A stretch of DNA of 64,000 nt from Inia geoffrensis (taxonomy: Eukaryota; Chordata; Mammalia; Artiodactyla; Iniidae). A program made the position numbers and the translations under genes. Under the pieces are notes generated by a model. It saw only the letters and a program-made list of their open reading frames with translations. It did no database searches and was not told the DNA's origin. The DNA is taken from positions 71,532,784 through 71,596,783 of the forward strand of contig CM070910.1 in NCBI GenBank assembly GCA_036417435.1, read 5' to 3'. This document shows positions 35,976-48,436 of this stretch, in pieces (position 1 is the stretch's first letter; each line of letters begins with the position of its first letter).

Positions 35976-38135
35976 ATTTCTTTGAATCTCAATTATAATC
36001 CAAATGATGGTTGTAGAACTCTATGAATTAATGAATAAATAACCTCAAATAGCATAGTTTAAGAGCTGAAATATTAAATGTTAAACTAAATATCATCTTA
36101 CAGCCCATAAATGCAGTAGAATTTTAGATAAATATTCAGAAAAGCCTCAAAATTTTTAAATTCTAGAATTTGGACACTGTAACTTAATCCTTGTATCAAT
36201 CACAGACTCACCAGGAAGGCAAAGATTTTGGAATATTTACAACAGAGGGGGATTTAGTGTAGGGATTGATTACATAGATGATGGAGAGTCTGAGAATTTA
36301 AAGAGGGGATGTTGAGGTAATCAAAGTTTAGCAATAGCAGGAAGCCATTACCACTCATCAGCTGAAGACATAAAGGAAGGAAGGGGTGCTAGTGGTGCCC
36401 ATGGCAGGAGTTGGGATCTGGAGTTACAGCCACTGCAGAGTCATCACCAGAGGAGGCGAAGAAAGTGAGAAATACCCTAAGTTCACTCTTCCTCTTGCCC
36501 TCCAGCCTCTAGCTGTGTTTCTCATTGGCCGAACCCCTTTGGAAGCCAGCTTATATGGAAGTTAAGAACATGGCCTGCAAGGACCAGTATTCTACCTCCC
36601 CTGCTCCATTTCCTATCACCTCCTGACCCTGAAACATGGAGCAGAGCAAGAGAAGCACAACAAATAGACGCAATGGCATATAGGCCTACAACTGGCACTG
36701 GCACAATCCCTACGTGTTTCATTCTAAACAATCTAGAGCACTTTCATCAACACATAAAAGTGCCTAATTATGAACTTCTTGTCATAACAATTATATGGAG
36801 ATATCTATGTAAATCTTTTCGAAATATGTGAGAAATAGTTTTCAAACTGCATTGTCTAGAAGAAAATATTGTGAAAGAGTTATGTTATATGCTGTATGCT
36901 TGATGCAGGTCTCTGTATTGTACACATATATTATATCTTGCAAGTAGTTAAGAAAGGAGTATAACGCACATATGTTGTAAATTCTTTTGTTTTTATAGAG
37001 CTCAAATATTTTAATAAAAATAATAAGTGCTGTGATTTTTCTTTATTCAATATGTATTCATGTTGACCATCACCCATTGCTTCTGAAATTCATTGTCCTT
37101 TTTCTGTAACACTCATCTCTGCACTTTACAAATTATCTCTCCATTTTTCTGTCTATCTATCATCTTTCTACCTATTGAGAGGAGATTAGTGTATTAAGAT
37201 CCTTAAAAGTCCTTTTTCATTGGGCCTAAATTGCTGAAAGCATTTCTTTAGGTCACCATGCAGCATCCCCAGTAAGTAATGTATAAAAATATCTTTTATA
37301 AACAGTAAAGAGCATTCTTTTTAGTTGACATAATTAGAACCAAGGATTGTTTGGCTAATTTAAAAAATTAGATAAAATCAGGAATCATAACTATCTCTGT
37401 ATTAAAAGTTTTATTTCACTTTACTGTACACCGATTTGCCAGTCTTTTCATGCCTTGTGGTTTTCCTTGGGGATGCTTTATCAATAATGCTTCATCTAGA
37501 TGCCCAGTACCCATTTATTTAGAGCTGAGTGAAATATAAAAGAATAAATAAAAAATATAAATAATATAAATATATTAAAAATATAAAATAAAATGACAAA
37601 TATAAATTAATATATAAAACATTATAAAGTATTTGAGGGCAGAAGCATCCTAGATTTTTTATGTTGCCCACATTTTTGTTATTTGCACATATCTACTTCA
37701 ACAAGATTATTTTTGCAATTTGTTTTTATCAAAACTTTCACAGGTTTAAACTTAGTTTTCAGAGAATAAACAAGTTTCTTTTCACATCCCTGTTTCATTA
37801 ATATGTTGAAAATTAATTTACCTACATACATGGTAAAATAGTATAGGCATAATCAGTTTTAAGGATGAACACAGTGGGCTCTCAGTAAGTGTACATCTCA
37901 ACTAGTAGGAGGGAGGCATGCAAAGGCAAACGAGAGATTAGACAGCATTGGCCATAAATGTTCAGTGAGCTCCATGGCTTGAGCAAGTATGGTTTGAAGA
38001 AGCAGAGAGAGGTAGTTAAGATATTGAGTTCTTTCCAGATAGAGGATTAATGAAGGTTAAGAGGTAAATAAAGCTTTGGTATAGAAGTAAAAGAAGACAT
38101 AGAAACACTAAGGCAAACACTCACTGGAATTAGAG
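35976..38135. other. Unassigned sequence with AT-rich simple repeat
   Basis: About 2.2 kb. A degenerate AAATATAAAT-rich tract spans about 37535-37625. The stretch 36190-36400 (TTTAGTGTAGGGATTGATTACATAG and after) may be an unclassified old repeat. No gene is recognised. Confidence 0.4.
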
Positions 38136-38139
38136 GTAT

Positions 38140-38882
38140 TAGGAATTAGGGTATTAAAAGTATTAGAGATTAAGTACAACTAAATAGAGAATTAGTGAAT
38201 TGAAAATATACAAGAGAAAATTACTCAGAATGTCGGCAGAGTAAAAAAGATAGAAAATATAAAAGAGAAGATAAAAAACTTGAGATACAATAGCTAATAC
38301 ATCTATTAAGTTTTCTGAAAAAAGAAAATTATAGAAACAGGGCGAGACGATATTTGAAGTAAAAAAAAAAGGACATTTGCAGAATTGAGGAACGACATAA
38401 GTCTTCAACTTGGTGGAATATACTGAGTCTTGACTAAGATAAATACAAATGAATTCAAGACTAAACTTATGGGAATGAATCTGAGAAATATCAAACACAA
38501 AGAGAAAAATCTTGAAAGCTACCAGAGATAAAAATTAGTTACGTACAAGGGAATACAGCCAGACTGAAAACTGACTTCTCATGAGCAACAACAGATACTA
38601 GATCCCAGCGGAATACTATCTAAATAAGGTGGAGGAAAAATTAGAGAACCTAGAATTCCATACCCTGTTAAACCATCATTTATATGATAAAAATAGGTGT
38701 AGACAGGTTAAAAAGACTATTTATAGATATTTGCTAAGAGAATCAAGAAAATATATTCTTCCTTAAGAAAATAATTTTAAGCCAAAAAATGTAGAAAGGG
38801 ATAAGCAACAATGACCAAAGAACCTAGAAAGTATATCGGTAAATATAAGTAAGAATTGATAATAATAATAATAAATTTTTAC
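38140..38882 (+). mobile_element. Old L1M/HAL1 ORF1-region relic, sense
   Basis: Phrases such as GAAAAATCTTGAAAGCTACCAGAGATAAAAA, GACTTCTCATGAGCAACAACAG and CCTAGAATTCCATACCC match the C-terminal ORF1 region of old L1M or HAL1 elements. No open frame remains. Confidence 0.6.
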
Positions 38883-38887
38883 TGGGG

Positions 38888-39425
38888 ATTCTGTGGGCAG
38901 AAAAATGCCACCCTCCTCTCCCTTCCTAAAAATGGATATGTTACCTTATCACAGGTTTCCATGACATATCCATGGCAAAAGGGACTTTGCAGTTATGATT
39001 AAGGTTAAGGTCCTTGAGATGGGGAGATTATCCAGGATTATTCAGGATAATCCCTTCTTAGGTGCCATCTGATCTAATCATATGAGTCATTAAAATCCAA
39101 GATCCTTTACTGGATGCCATGAAAGAGATGCAACAATGTCAGAGAGAATGCAATGTGAGAAGGATGTGACCTGCCATGGCTAGCTTTGAAGATAAATGGA
39201 GACAAGCCAAGGAATAAGGGTTGCCTCTAGAAGCTGGAAAAACGTAGAAAACAGGTTCTCTCCTAGAGCCTTCAAAAGAGAATATAGCCCTGCTAACAAC
39301 TTTATTTTTGCCTGGTGAGACCTGTGTTGAGTTTCTGATTTATAGTACTGCAAGATTATGCATTTTTATTGTTTGAAACTACAAAGTTTGTGGTAATTTG
39401 TTACAGCAGCAATAGAAAACTAACA
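38888..39425 (+). mobile_element. MaLR (MLT1-like) solo LTR, sense
   Basis: Motifs in order: TGTGGGCAGAAAAATGCC, GGGACTTTGCAGTTATGATTAAGG, GGGAGATTATCCAGGATTATTC, GCCTCTAGAAGCTGGAAAAACG, GTTTGTGGTAATTTGTTACAGCAGCAATAGAAAACTAACA. TGGGG lies on both sides (38883-38887 and 39426-39430), a possible 5-bp duplication. It interrupts old L1M material. Confidence 0.68.
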
Positions 39426-39600
39426 TGGGGTAAATAGGCAGAACGAAAGGCAATAATAAGAGGAAAATTAGGAAAGGGAATAGAAGAATTCTCTTAGAAT
39501 GTTTGTGAATATGATCAAGACATTGTGTAATGTTAGATTTTGTTGAGTGAAGTAAGCAAGTTAAAAATGTAAGTGTACACTTTTGTGTTTTGTACCATAC
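39426..39600 (+). mobile_element. Possible continuation of old L1M after LTR
   Basis: Text such as GGCAATAATAAGAGGAAAATTAGG could continue the L1M/HAL1 relic interrupted by the LTR. The match is weak. Confidence 0.35.
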
Positions 39601-40589
39601 TTTATTAGACACTCAGCTTGTCCCCCCCATTGGGAGAAAACCTAAAAATTCTATATTAAATTTTGTTTTCTTAAAAACATCAAAAAAGATGAAAATACAA
39701 TCAAGACTTATGGGCCCGGATGTGATGGAAGTGGGTAGGGAAAGTATTAACCTGTGTAAGTGGTGTGACTAGGGAAGATATTACCCTGTGTGATGGGGGA
39801 GGGTAGGAAAGGTAGGGAAAAAAAAAAGACTTGTAAGACCAAAATCTAGCCCCAGAGATATTGAAGCAGCTTTTGCTTTGAGGTTCTCTCTCAAACCTGA
39901 GTGACTTATATTTTTATTTTCATTAACTCTTGGGATGGAGTTCAGGAGACATAGCCCAGGCCTTCTCAAGGTTGGAGGCTAAGAGGAGATCCTCTGCTTT
40001 TAAGTTTGGGCTTTAAAAGTTTACCTTCAGGGTGAAATGGTGAACAAGAAATAAATCTCTCCACCTTGCTACACTCAGGAAAAGTTGCCTTATTCCTGTA
40101 CAAAGCAAGGTGTGGAAATAAGATTTATCAATGGGTTGTATTAATAATTTCTCCTCATATGGATGTTCAGCCCATATTCACATCACTTGGGTGACCCAAA
40201 AAACTTCAAGCTGTAAATTTAAAATGGTTCCATACTTTCAAGTAGTGGCGACTGGAGCCATGTGGAAGCAAAACTAAATCTTGCCTAGAGACTGAACTTT
40301 AATCCTAGGTTTCAAAGATTGCCACAAAAAATTCTCCAAAGAAAATGAGTAGCTTATGGTCAAAAGTACCTAAGCGATTATATGAACATAATGGGCACAA
40401 ACAGGCAAAAAGGACAGATAACAGAAACAGAGTAGCAAATATTTTCAATGTTGATATTTTCAGCCACAGATTACAACATAACAAACCTTGAAATGAGAGA
40501 ATAGGAAACTGCCAAAAATGACCTAGCAACTTTGTAGCACAGTGAGCGCCAAGGGCAACCAGAGTGCTTTCAATCAGAGGGCTCTGTAG
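39601..40589. other. Unassigned sequence
   Basis: No repeat or gene recognised. Confidence 0.4.
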
Positions 40590-40602
40590 AAAAGATATGG
40601 AG

Positions 40603-40791
40603 GGCTTCCCTGGTGGCGCAGTGGTTGAGAGTCAGCCTGCTGATGCAGGGGACACGGGTTCGTGCCCTGGTCTGGGAGGATCCCTACATGCCGCGGAGCG
40701 GCTGGGCCCGTGAGCCATGGCCGCTGAGCCTGCGCGACCGGAGCCTGTGCTCCGCAACTGGAGAAGCCACAACAGTGAGAGGCCCGTGTAC

Positions 40792-40818
<27 letters not shown>
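40603..40818 (+). mobile_element. CHR-family SINE, sense, long A tail
   Basis: Head GGCTTCCCTGGTGGCGCAGTGG, body to AGGCCCGTGTACC, then an uninterrupted A tail of more than 20 nt. AAAAGATATGGAG flanks it at 40590-40602 and 40819-40831 without mismatch. The long pure tail and intact duplication suggest a young insertion. Confidence 0.95.
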
Positions 40819-40824
<6 letters not shown>

Positions 40825-40831
40825 TATGGAG

Positions 40832-40999
40832 AGTAGTATACAGCCACTGGCTTGCCCCAGAGCTTTGTTAACTGCTATCAGTCACAGTATAACTCACAGG
40901 GACCTTGGTTATCTTGACGTCCTGTAGAACATCACACTGCTCACCAATATTGATGACATCATAGGAATTTAAGCAACAGAAACCATAAAGTATCTCATA
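40832..40999. other. Short unassigned stretch
   Basis: No clear assignment. It may be the start of the old L1 relic that follows. Confidence 0.4.
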
Positions 41000-42440
41000 A
41001 CATATCTAACAAAGAATGTGCAAATCCTTTATTGAGGAAATAGTAAAACATTATTGTAAAACATAAAAGACTTAAGTAAATAGAGCAGTATACCAGGAAG
41101 AATCTATATTACAAATACACCAACCTTTCTACATTTTATCTATAAATTAATATAATTCCTATCAAAATTCCAAAAGGGATTTTTGTGAAACTTGAAAAGC
41201 TTACTTTAAAATTTATGTGGAAGACTAAAGGGCACAGAATAACCAATAAAAATTGAGAAAAAAAGAAAAAGGAGTCAAGAATTACACAACAAGATAATAA
41301 TTGAAAGAGTGTGGTATTGGTGCACAGGAAGACAAGCCAATGGGACAGAAAGAGAGCTAAGAAATAGACCCATGCATTTATGGAAATGCATTTTGTGACA
41401 GATCTGGCTTTATAAAGGAGTAGGGAAATGATGGACTCTTTAATAAGTTGTACTGGGACAACAAGCCATTGATATAGGAAAATGTAAATTAGATCTTCAA
41501 TCCACAGCATACACAAAATTAATATAGGTAGATAAAATACCTTAATTTGGAAAGAAAAACTTGAACATCTTTAGAGAAAAATATAAGAACATCTTTATGA
41601 CATTGAACAGGCGTAAATCACTTAAGGCACAGAAAGTACAAGCAAGAAGGGGTTGATTAAAATGACCACCTTAAGGGGAAGGAGATGGGGGAAGGATGGA
41701 GTGAGAGGTTGGGCTTAGTAGATGTAAGCTTTTATATACAGAATGGATAAACAACAAGGTCCTACTGTATAGCACAGGAACTATATTCAGTATCCTATGA
41801 TAAACTGTAATGGAAAAGAATATGAAAAAGAATATATATACATGTATAACTGAGTCACTTAGCTGTACAGTAGTAATTAATACAACATTGTAAATCAACC
41901 AGACTTCAAAAAAATTATATATATACATAAAATAGAGATGTTTCTAAAAATAAAAAGACCACCTTAAATATTGTATATCACAAAAAACACAATAAATGCC
42001 AAAATAAGCAATAGTTTGGGGAAATACATTTGCACAACATAAAAGCAAAACATTATTGTCAAGACTTTATAAGGATTTCTCCTAAAATCAATTTTTTAAA
42101 AGTAGCCGAACCACCAATGGAATTGGGCAAAAATATATTTAAGGACAATTCACTAAAGAAGAAATGCAAAAAGCCAATAATATAAGAATAGATGGCCAAC
42201 TTCAGAAGGAATTGGAAAAATGCAAAATAAAATAAGACACCACTTCATACTTATCAGATTGGTAAAATTTTTAAAATCTGAGAACAAATGATGAAGAGAT
42301 TAAAAAAACAGAACTTCTCTGGGTGATGTATACATCGGCACAATAACTATGGAGAATAATTTGTTGATGCCAATAATGATTATGATACGTACACCATACA
42401 ACCCAGTCATTTTACTCCCAGGTATATACCCTAGACAACT
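41000..42440 (+). mobile_element. Old L1 ORF2-region relic, sense, interrupted
   Basis: Matches ORF2 from the C-terminal third onward: TAAATTAATATAATTCCTATCAAAATTCC, GAAATAGACCCATGCATTTATGG, GGTAGATAAAATACC, then after the interruption GGACAATTCACTAAAGAAGAAATGC and CCCAGTCATTTTACTCCCAGGTATATACCC. Many stops. A younger L1 tail is inserted at 41675-41956. Confidence 0.78.
41675..41956 (+). mobile_element. Young L1 3' end nested in old L1
   Basis: Begins GGGGAAGGAGATGGGGGAAGG and runs through GTCCTACTGTATAGCACAGG and GTAAATCAACCAGACTTC to an A/T-rich tail. GACCACCTTAA flanks it at 41664-41674 and 41957-41967; the flanking old-L1 text joins correctly when it is removed. Confidence 0.88.
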
Positions 42441-42665
42441 AGCTACCTAGACAACCTCACAAAGAGACATGTTGCCATCGTTTAAATGGTGCATCTCCAC
42501 TACTGTGATTATTCTTATGGACTCGAGGAATATTACCATAGAAATGACCATCTTCATCATCATGATCACCATCCCAAATGTGGACTTTCTTTTCAGAAGC
42601 TCCCATAGCACTGAGTACAGTAAGTGAGACAAACACAGCCCTTATCTCGGAGGGCATGAAATTTG

Positions 42666-42701
<36 letters not shown>

Positions 42702-44634
42702 TAAAATCATTTGACAAACTCATAAACTATGTAGTGACCTCCTAATTATCAATGGTAATGGAATACAGATTTGATAACATACTGAAGAGGCTTATTATTA
42801 TGAAGCCCAGACCTTATTTTAGCCAATAATTTTAAACTTCTTGCCTGTCAGCTTTTATGAACTTTCTCATTTATTGGAAACTCTATTGAGGACATAACCC
42901 TAGCCTAACTGGTTAGTGTTATGTCTAACCAGTCTGAGGCGTAAGACTGGAAAAACCAACAAATAGCTGAAGAATTTAAGGTCATCAGTTTTCTTTGCCT
43001 AATTAGCCACTCTAGGGTGTTTTTCTCAATTCTCTCATCAAAATTCTCTGTTCTCAGTTCTGTAGTGTCTATCAGGTTCCTCTCCCCTGCGATCTTCTAA
43101 GTGCAGGGTTGAGCTCTTTATTAGTAATACTACTAAATTGAGATGAAAGGTGGACGTGCAGAAAGAAAAGTATGAGGTCATGACAATTAGTTACTAACCT
43201 ACAAAACAAACAGTCCTTTCCAGATGTTATGCAGATGGGTTTACAGTCTTGGTAATATTGGATCAGAAAAGTTTCCCCAAAGCTCCAAGCCCAAATATTG
43301 GACACATTTGTGTTGAAGTATCTGAATCTGTGAAGTATAGCTGTGTACTTGCAAATAGCCACCAGCAGCATTATGCAGAGTTTAAGTCAATGGTTATCTT
43401 CAGCACGTAGTTTCAGGACTCCCGAGAATTTTCATTCAGCCCCAAATTCTCCTGCCACTGAACTTGCTGACTGCTGAGACTGTACTATCAATGATTCATT
43501 TCAATCATGTAAGAGTTCCTTCACTGCTGAAATGTAAAAATTCTCCAGGAAGTGAATGAATTAAGCATCATCAGTCATTTAAATCTTAATGGGAATGAGA
43601 CTGCAGGACCAACCCTACATCTCCTTTTACAAATGATGGATTTCAATGTGTTTGAAACTCAGGTATCGTATGTACTCAATAATTTCATTATTTGAAAGAA
43701 ATCTGGCTGAAAAATTCTTGTTAGGTTTTTATTTTGTGGATCTATCCAGATTTCAGGTAATATTTGTGTGTTCGAATCTGGTTTCCATATTCCTTTAGAT
43801 ATTTTTTGGTGAGGCAAATACTGGAAATATTTAAAAAAAATAAAAGTATATGTTGATGTGTTTATCCCAGATTTACACACACATGCAACATGTGTATACA
43901 GAAATTAAAGTTCGTAGCAATAATAGTTAGTAGAGAAATGTGGTTGGTTTTGCCTTTCAGTAAATATTTGATTTTTAGACTGAGAGTTATTCTAGATAGT
44001 CTTATTTTCCCAAATCGCTCAAGGTTAGTCCTTTAAATTCTGAAAATGTAACACTTTTAAAATTAAAAATCATGGTAAAATATAATAAATAGTTACCTGA
44101 ACTTATTTTAATATTAAATTTAGTTTTCATTAAAATTACATTTAGACTTAAGCTTTATTCCCTGTCAAAATGGAAATATGGGAAATAGGATACTTTAAAA
44201 CTAAAATTAAGTATTGAAAATAGAAATTAATAAAGAAAAAATAATCCATTCATGTGTAATATCCTCATTCAAAATAATCACAGTTAACATTTGGTAGTAT
44301 TAGTTTATATTCTTCCAGTCTTTTCTCACGTGCATATGTATTTTTAAGATAGTTGTAATCAACATATAAGTAAAAGTTTTATACTGATATTCTCTAAACT
44401 TTATAAGAACAGTTTTCCATGTTTTAAATGGGCTTTGTATCTGTAATCTTACTTAACAACAATATATTACAATAAATTACTTAATTCCCCTGTGGTTGAC
44501 TGTATAGTATTTAAATACTAATTTTCAATTTATAAATCGTACAAGGGTTAATATCTTCATGAATGTAGCTTTTTTACAGATCTAAGATAAAGTTCAAGAA
44601 ATAAAATTCCGAGTCAGAGAATGAGAGAAATTTT
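42441..44634. other. Unassigned sequence with one CA repeat
   Basis: About 2.2 kb of AT-rich sequence with no repeat body recognised other than the CA microsatellite at 42668-42697. Confidence 0.4.
42668..42697. repeat. CA dinucleotide microsatellite
   Basis: About fifteen uninterrupted AC units. Confidence 0.95.
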
Positions 44635-44648
44635 TAAAAACTCTTCTT

Positions 44649-44855
44649 TTTTTTTTTTTTCCTGCGGTACGCGGGCCTCTCACTGCTGTGGCGTCTCCCG
44701 TTCCGAAGCACAGGCTCCGGACGTGCAGGCTCAGCGGCCATGGCTCACGGGCCCAGCCACTCCCCGGCACGTGGGATCTTCCCGGGCCGGGGCACGAATC
44801 CGGGCCCCCTGCATCGGCAGGCGGATTCTCTACCACTGTGCCACCAGGGAAGCCC
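44649..44855 (-). mobile_element. CHR-family SINE, antisense
   Basis: T tract, then CCTGCGGTACGCGGGCCTCTC, through to CACCAGGGAAGCCC. The target duplication TAAAAACTCTTCTT occurs at 44635-44648 and 44856-44869 without mismatch. Confidence 0.95.
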
Positions 44856-45100
44856 TAAAAACTCTTCTTACATGTTGTCAATTTACCTTATAGAAGTTTA
44901 TTTTTACCAATTTATACAGGTGCAGTATGCATGGGCATTCCCGCTACCATAACAGAGTTCTCTAAATATAGTTTAATATTTTCTGATCACTATTATGATT
45001 ATCAGGGATAGAATATCGGCACAAAGAGTTAAAATGTCATGAACCTCTGAAGAAATTGTGGAACTTGATAAAGCACTTGATGTTGGACAGTGCTTTATTT

Positions 45101-45236
45101 TCTCCCTCCCTCCCTTCCTTCCTTCCTTCCTTCCTTCCTTCCTTCCTTCCTTCCTTCCTTCCATCCTTCCTTCCTTCCTTCGTTCCTTTCTTTCCTTCCT
45201 TCCTTCCTTCTTTCCTTTCTTCCTTACTTTCTTATT
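45101..45236. repeat. TTCC tetranucleotide microsatellite
   Basis: About 130 bp of (CCTT/TTCC)n with a CCCT start and scattered interruptions. Long frames through it (repeated PSFLPSFL on plus, KEGRKEGR on minus) are products of the repeat. Confidence 0.95.
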
Positions 45237-45465
45237 TTTAATTATCATGAGGAGGAGTGGTGGTACATTATATTTTTTCTTATTAAGGTTGAATGAAGTC
45301 AGGTAGATGCATGACCTCTAGTCAAAGTATTAAATGTTTTGTTATAAAATAAGCGAGTGAAAGGTGAAGCAACCTCCTTTTAGATTTTACCCTCTAGAAA
45401 ATCAATTTTTTCCTCTATTGCTGCTATCAATGTGCTTTGAGTTGAAGCACATTAAAAATAGAATC

Positions 45466-45690
45466 TCTGGATGTATAGGTTGCTTCCATGCCTTAGCTAT
45501 TGTAAACAGTGCTGCAATGGGACCTACTGTGCAGCACAGGGAGCTCTGTTCAATATTATGTAACAACCTAAATGGGAAAAGAATTTGAAAAAGAATAGAT
45601 ACATGTATATGTATAACTGAATCACTTTGCTGTGCACCTGAAACTAACACATTGTTATCAACTATACTCCAATATAAAATAAAATGTTTA
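45466..45690 (+). mobile_element. Inverted (twin-primed) L1 3' end
   Basis: The left 50 bp (about 45471-45520) is antisense L1 (TAGGTTGCTTCCATGCCTTAGC ... CAGTGCTGCAATG). From about 45520 the text is sense L1 3' UTR (GACCTACTGTGCAGCACAGGG) to a CCAATATAAAATAAAATG tail. The switch in orientation is clear, but I cannot define a target duplication. Confidence 0.78.
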
Positions 45691-45691
45691 A

Positions 45692-45720
45692 AGTATATAT
45701 ATACATATATATATATGTGT

Positions 45721-45754
<34 letters not shown>

Positions 45755-45756
45755 CA
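45692..45756. repeat. Compound TA/CA microsatellite
   Basis: A (TA)n stretch leads into about fourteen CA units and then a short (TA)n. It directly follows the L1 tail, from which it probably grew. Confidence 0.93.
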
Positions 45757-46095
45757 GTGTACTTATGGACTCTATTGGACTGCACACAGCTCCCTGAGAG
45801 TCTGCACCCAGCGTTCTATCCATTGGCCTTGGTTTGCCAACAGAGCCAGATTCCAACTGCATTTCTCAGTGTGATGTTTTCATTGCATCATAACAGAACT
45901 ATTGCTATGTGGTTCTTCTCTTTAGCAGGGCTAATACATGCCCTTAGGGGCTTCTCATCACTACTTGGGACTTTTCCTCCTAATCTTGGTTCTTTGGTCC
46001 TTTGGGACACTGGATTTCTTTATCTCCACTTTCTTCCCTTTCCTGAAGAAATGCTTCTTGTTCCACTTATTTTCTAATCAGCAGGCTGCTGGCCT
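45757..46095. other. Unassigned sequence
   Basis: No repeat recognised. The 141-codon frame at 45652-46077 starts inside the microsatellite and is not credited. Confidence 0.4.
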
Positions 46096-46099
46096 CTGC

Positions 46100-46245
46100 A
46101 TCCCCTCCCCTGTCTTCAAATCCCAGTTGCATCACTTACTAATGGCATAACTTAATGGAAGTTATTTAACTTCTCACTTAAGCTTCCCAATCTTTAAAAT
46201 AGAAATAATATTACTTATCATGTGGTTGTTGTGAGTGCAGAAGGT
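46100..46245 (+). mobile_element. Possible MIR relic
   Basis: CAAATCCCAGTTGCATCACTTACTAATGGC, TTATTTAACTTCTCACTTAAGC and TGGTTGTTGTGAGTGC fit the MIR order with many changes. Confidence 0.6.
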
Positions 46246-48230
46246 GTGAGTCTCATTCTCTAAACTCACGTATGCAAGAAATCTAACTTCATTTGCCATA
46301 ATGTACATTTATTTCTGACTCTAAGCCTCCTTGCCTGGCCTGTAGTACATTTCAAAGCATTTGTCCCTGGAACCACTCACATCACAACTGGGAAGACTTG
46401 CATGTTGCCTGGAAAACGGGGAAGGCAGTTTGGACCACTGGTCTCCAGAGTTTCATGAGCATCGCTGATGTCCTGTATGTCCAAGCCAGCAGTAGCACCT
46501 GGAGCACATTAGCATACATTTTTCTTAGGATTTGGTCACCTTTGACAAGGCCAGGGACGCAGTTCCCGTGATCATCCTAGATGCACCCTAGAGCTATTTC
46601 TCCTCCCAGTGGGCTTTTGCCCGGGAGAAGAGCCCTTGTTGCCCCTTCCTTGGAACCACAACCTCCCCGCACCTCCTGCCCAGACTGGAGCACATATATG
46701 TGTGTGTAGTGTTCAATTGCTGTTTGTCTGGGGGAAGATTTTCACTCTTGAATCTTTTGGAAACCACTGCTGAAAGAATATTAAGAAAAATGGAATTAGC
46801 TTTTCAAAAACAAATCTAGACAACCTTGCTCTTTCTGCTCTTCCCTGTAGAGAGGACACACAGAGCTTGCTAACATCATGAATGAGTGAAAGGAGACAGG
46901 GACAAATACAAGGAGAAAGAATCTAGTTATTAATAATCTCAAAATTTCATCTCGCCTCGTGGGGATTTAACAAGATGCCTCCTTCTCTTCTTTCTTCTCT
47001 CTGTATTTTCTATATTTCACTCCTTCTGCTTCCTACTTGTTACTAGCAAAAAGCTGGTGCTGGGAGGTGCAGAATGATCTTTTATAACCTTCACAAGCCA
47101 ATCATAATGCTCCTTTCCTTAAGAGTAATTAATGGGCCAATCACAGTGTGTCTGGAGTTTGGTTCCTCTCTGCTGTCACTTATTGGTTACTGGAAATTCA
47201 GGACTGTGCTGCAAGAGTTATTTGTTCGTTTTTCTCGTTATTTCTGGGCCTAGAATTGTCCTGGAGACCTGAAGGTCTTGGGAACTTAGACACTAGGGAG
47301 CTGGGGTTTTCTGTGTTAAACCTCTACATGTTTTCTCAGGATGTATTGACCAAAATGTCCAATGTAGTATACCACTTTCACTTTATGGGCACTTAGCAAA
47401 TCCTTGTTGACTAATTGGCAACAATTCCCGGTCTACTTGTGGGAAAATGGGGAGGTAAAATAAATTAACCAGGCCACCATGTTTCCTCAGTCACCCTAGG
47501 GAAGAGTTATTAGTGGCTACACACAGTAACTGAAAATAGACATCTGGTCAGAAAAACCTAAAGAATGAAAGACTACTGAGGCTGCTTTCAGTAAACACTT
47601 ACACAAGATATTTCAGTAAGATGTGAAGGAGTGTTTGAGGTAAGCTTTTTTGGGAAATCATCAGAAAAAGCCCTTATTACCAACAGAGAGGTCATTGAAA
47701 CATGAATTACTAGTTTAAAATATGATGTCAGAGAACTTTCTCTTTTCCAACTCAGAACTCTCTGCTCTAACAAATGGGAGACTGCTTCATGAAGTAGCCA
47801 ATCTTGTTTTAGGGAATCCTAAGCAATATTCAAGGAAAAATAGTCAATGCTTATTTGGTTGTTTGACAACATTAGTGAAGTTATACTCTAGTGAAAATTA
47901 AAATATAGCTAGATATAAACTTTGAATTTCTCTTAGAATCTAGGCTTTCCATTATTTTGGAAGAATAGGTGAACATATGTTCCTGCATATACACTTATTT
48001 ATGGTCTCTGGATAGAAAGCCTTTTTTTTCTAAGATGAGGATATTGCCTTGATGCCTTTAGCCAACATTTGGAGTTCTAGCCAAAAATCTCAGGGAAGTT
48101 GACAGCCTGGTTTATCCCTGTAGGGTATTAGTCACCCTATAAAACTTTAGAAGTATTTATATCGGCTATACAAAAACACCTCTTCTATCTGAGAGGGAAA
48201 GGCAACCCTTTTCACTTAACTTAAAAAACA
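46246..48230. other. Unassigned sequence
   Basis: About 2 kb with no repeat or gene recognised. Confidence 0.4.
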
Positions 48231-48436
48231 GGGCTTCCCTGGTGGCGCAGTGGTTGAGAGTCCGCCTGCCAATGCAGGGGACACGGGTTCGTGCCCCGGT
48301 CCGGGAAGATCCCACATGCCACCGAGCGGCTGGGCCCGTGAGCCATGGCCTCTGGGCCTGCACGTCCGGAGCCTGTGCTCCGCAACGGGAGAGGCCCGCG
48401 TACAGGCCCGCGTACCGCAAAAAACAAACAAACAAA
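48231..48436 (+). mobile_element. CHR-family SINE with rearranged 3' end
   Basis: Normal head and body, but the 3' end lacks the usual CCACAACAGTGAGA segment and instead carries AGGCCCGCGTAC twice before the tail (48391-48416). A rich tail of AAAACAAACAAACAAA type follows. No clear target duplication is seen. Confidence 0.93.

Noticed and set aside
45101..45236. Regular spaced repeats suggesting a CRISPR-like array
   Set aside because: It is a tetranucleotide microsatellite without spacers, in a mammalian genome.
45056..45306. Repetitive proteins (PSFLPSFL and KEGRKEGR types)
   Set aside because: They are direct translations of the TTCC microsatellite.
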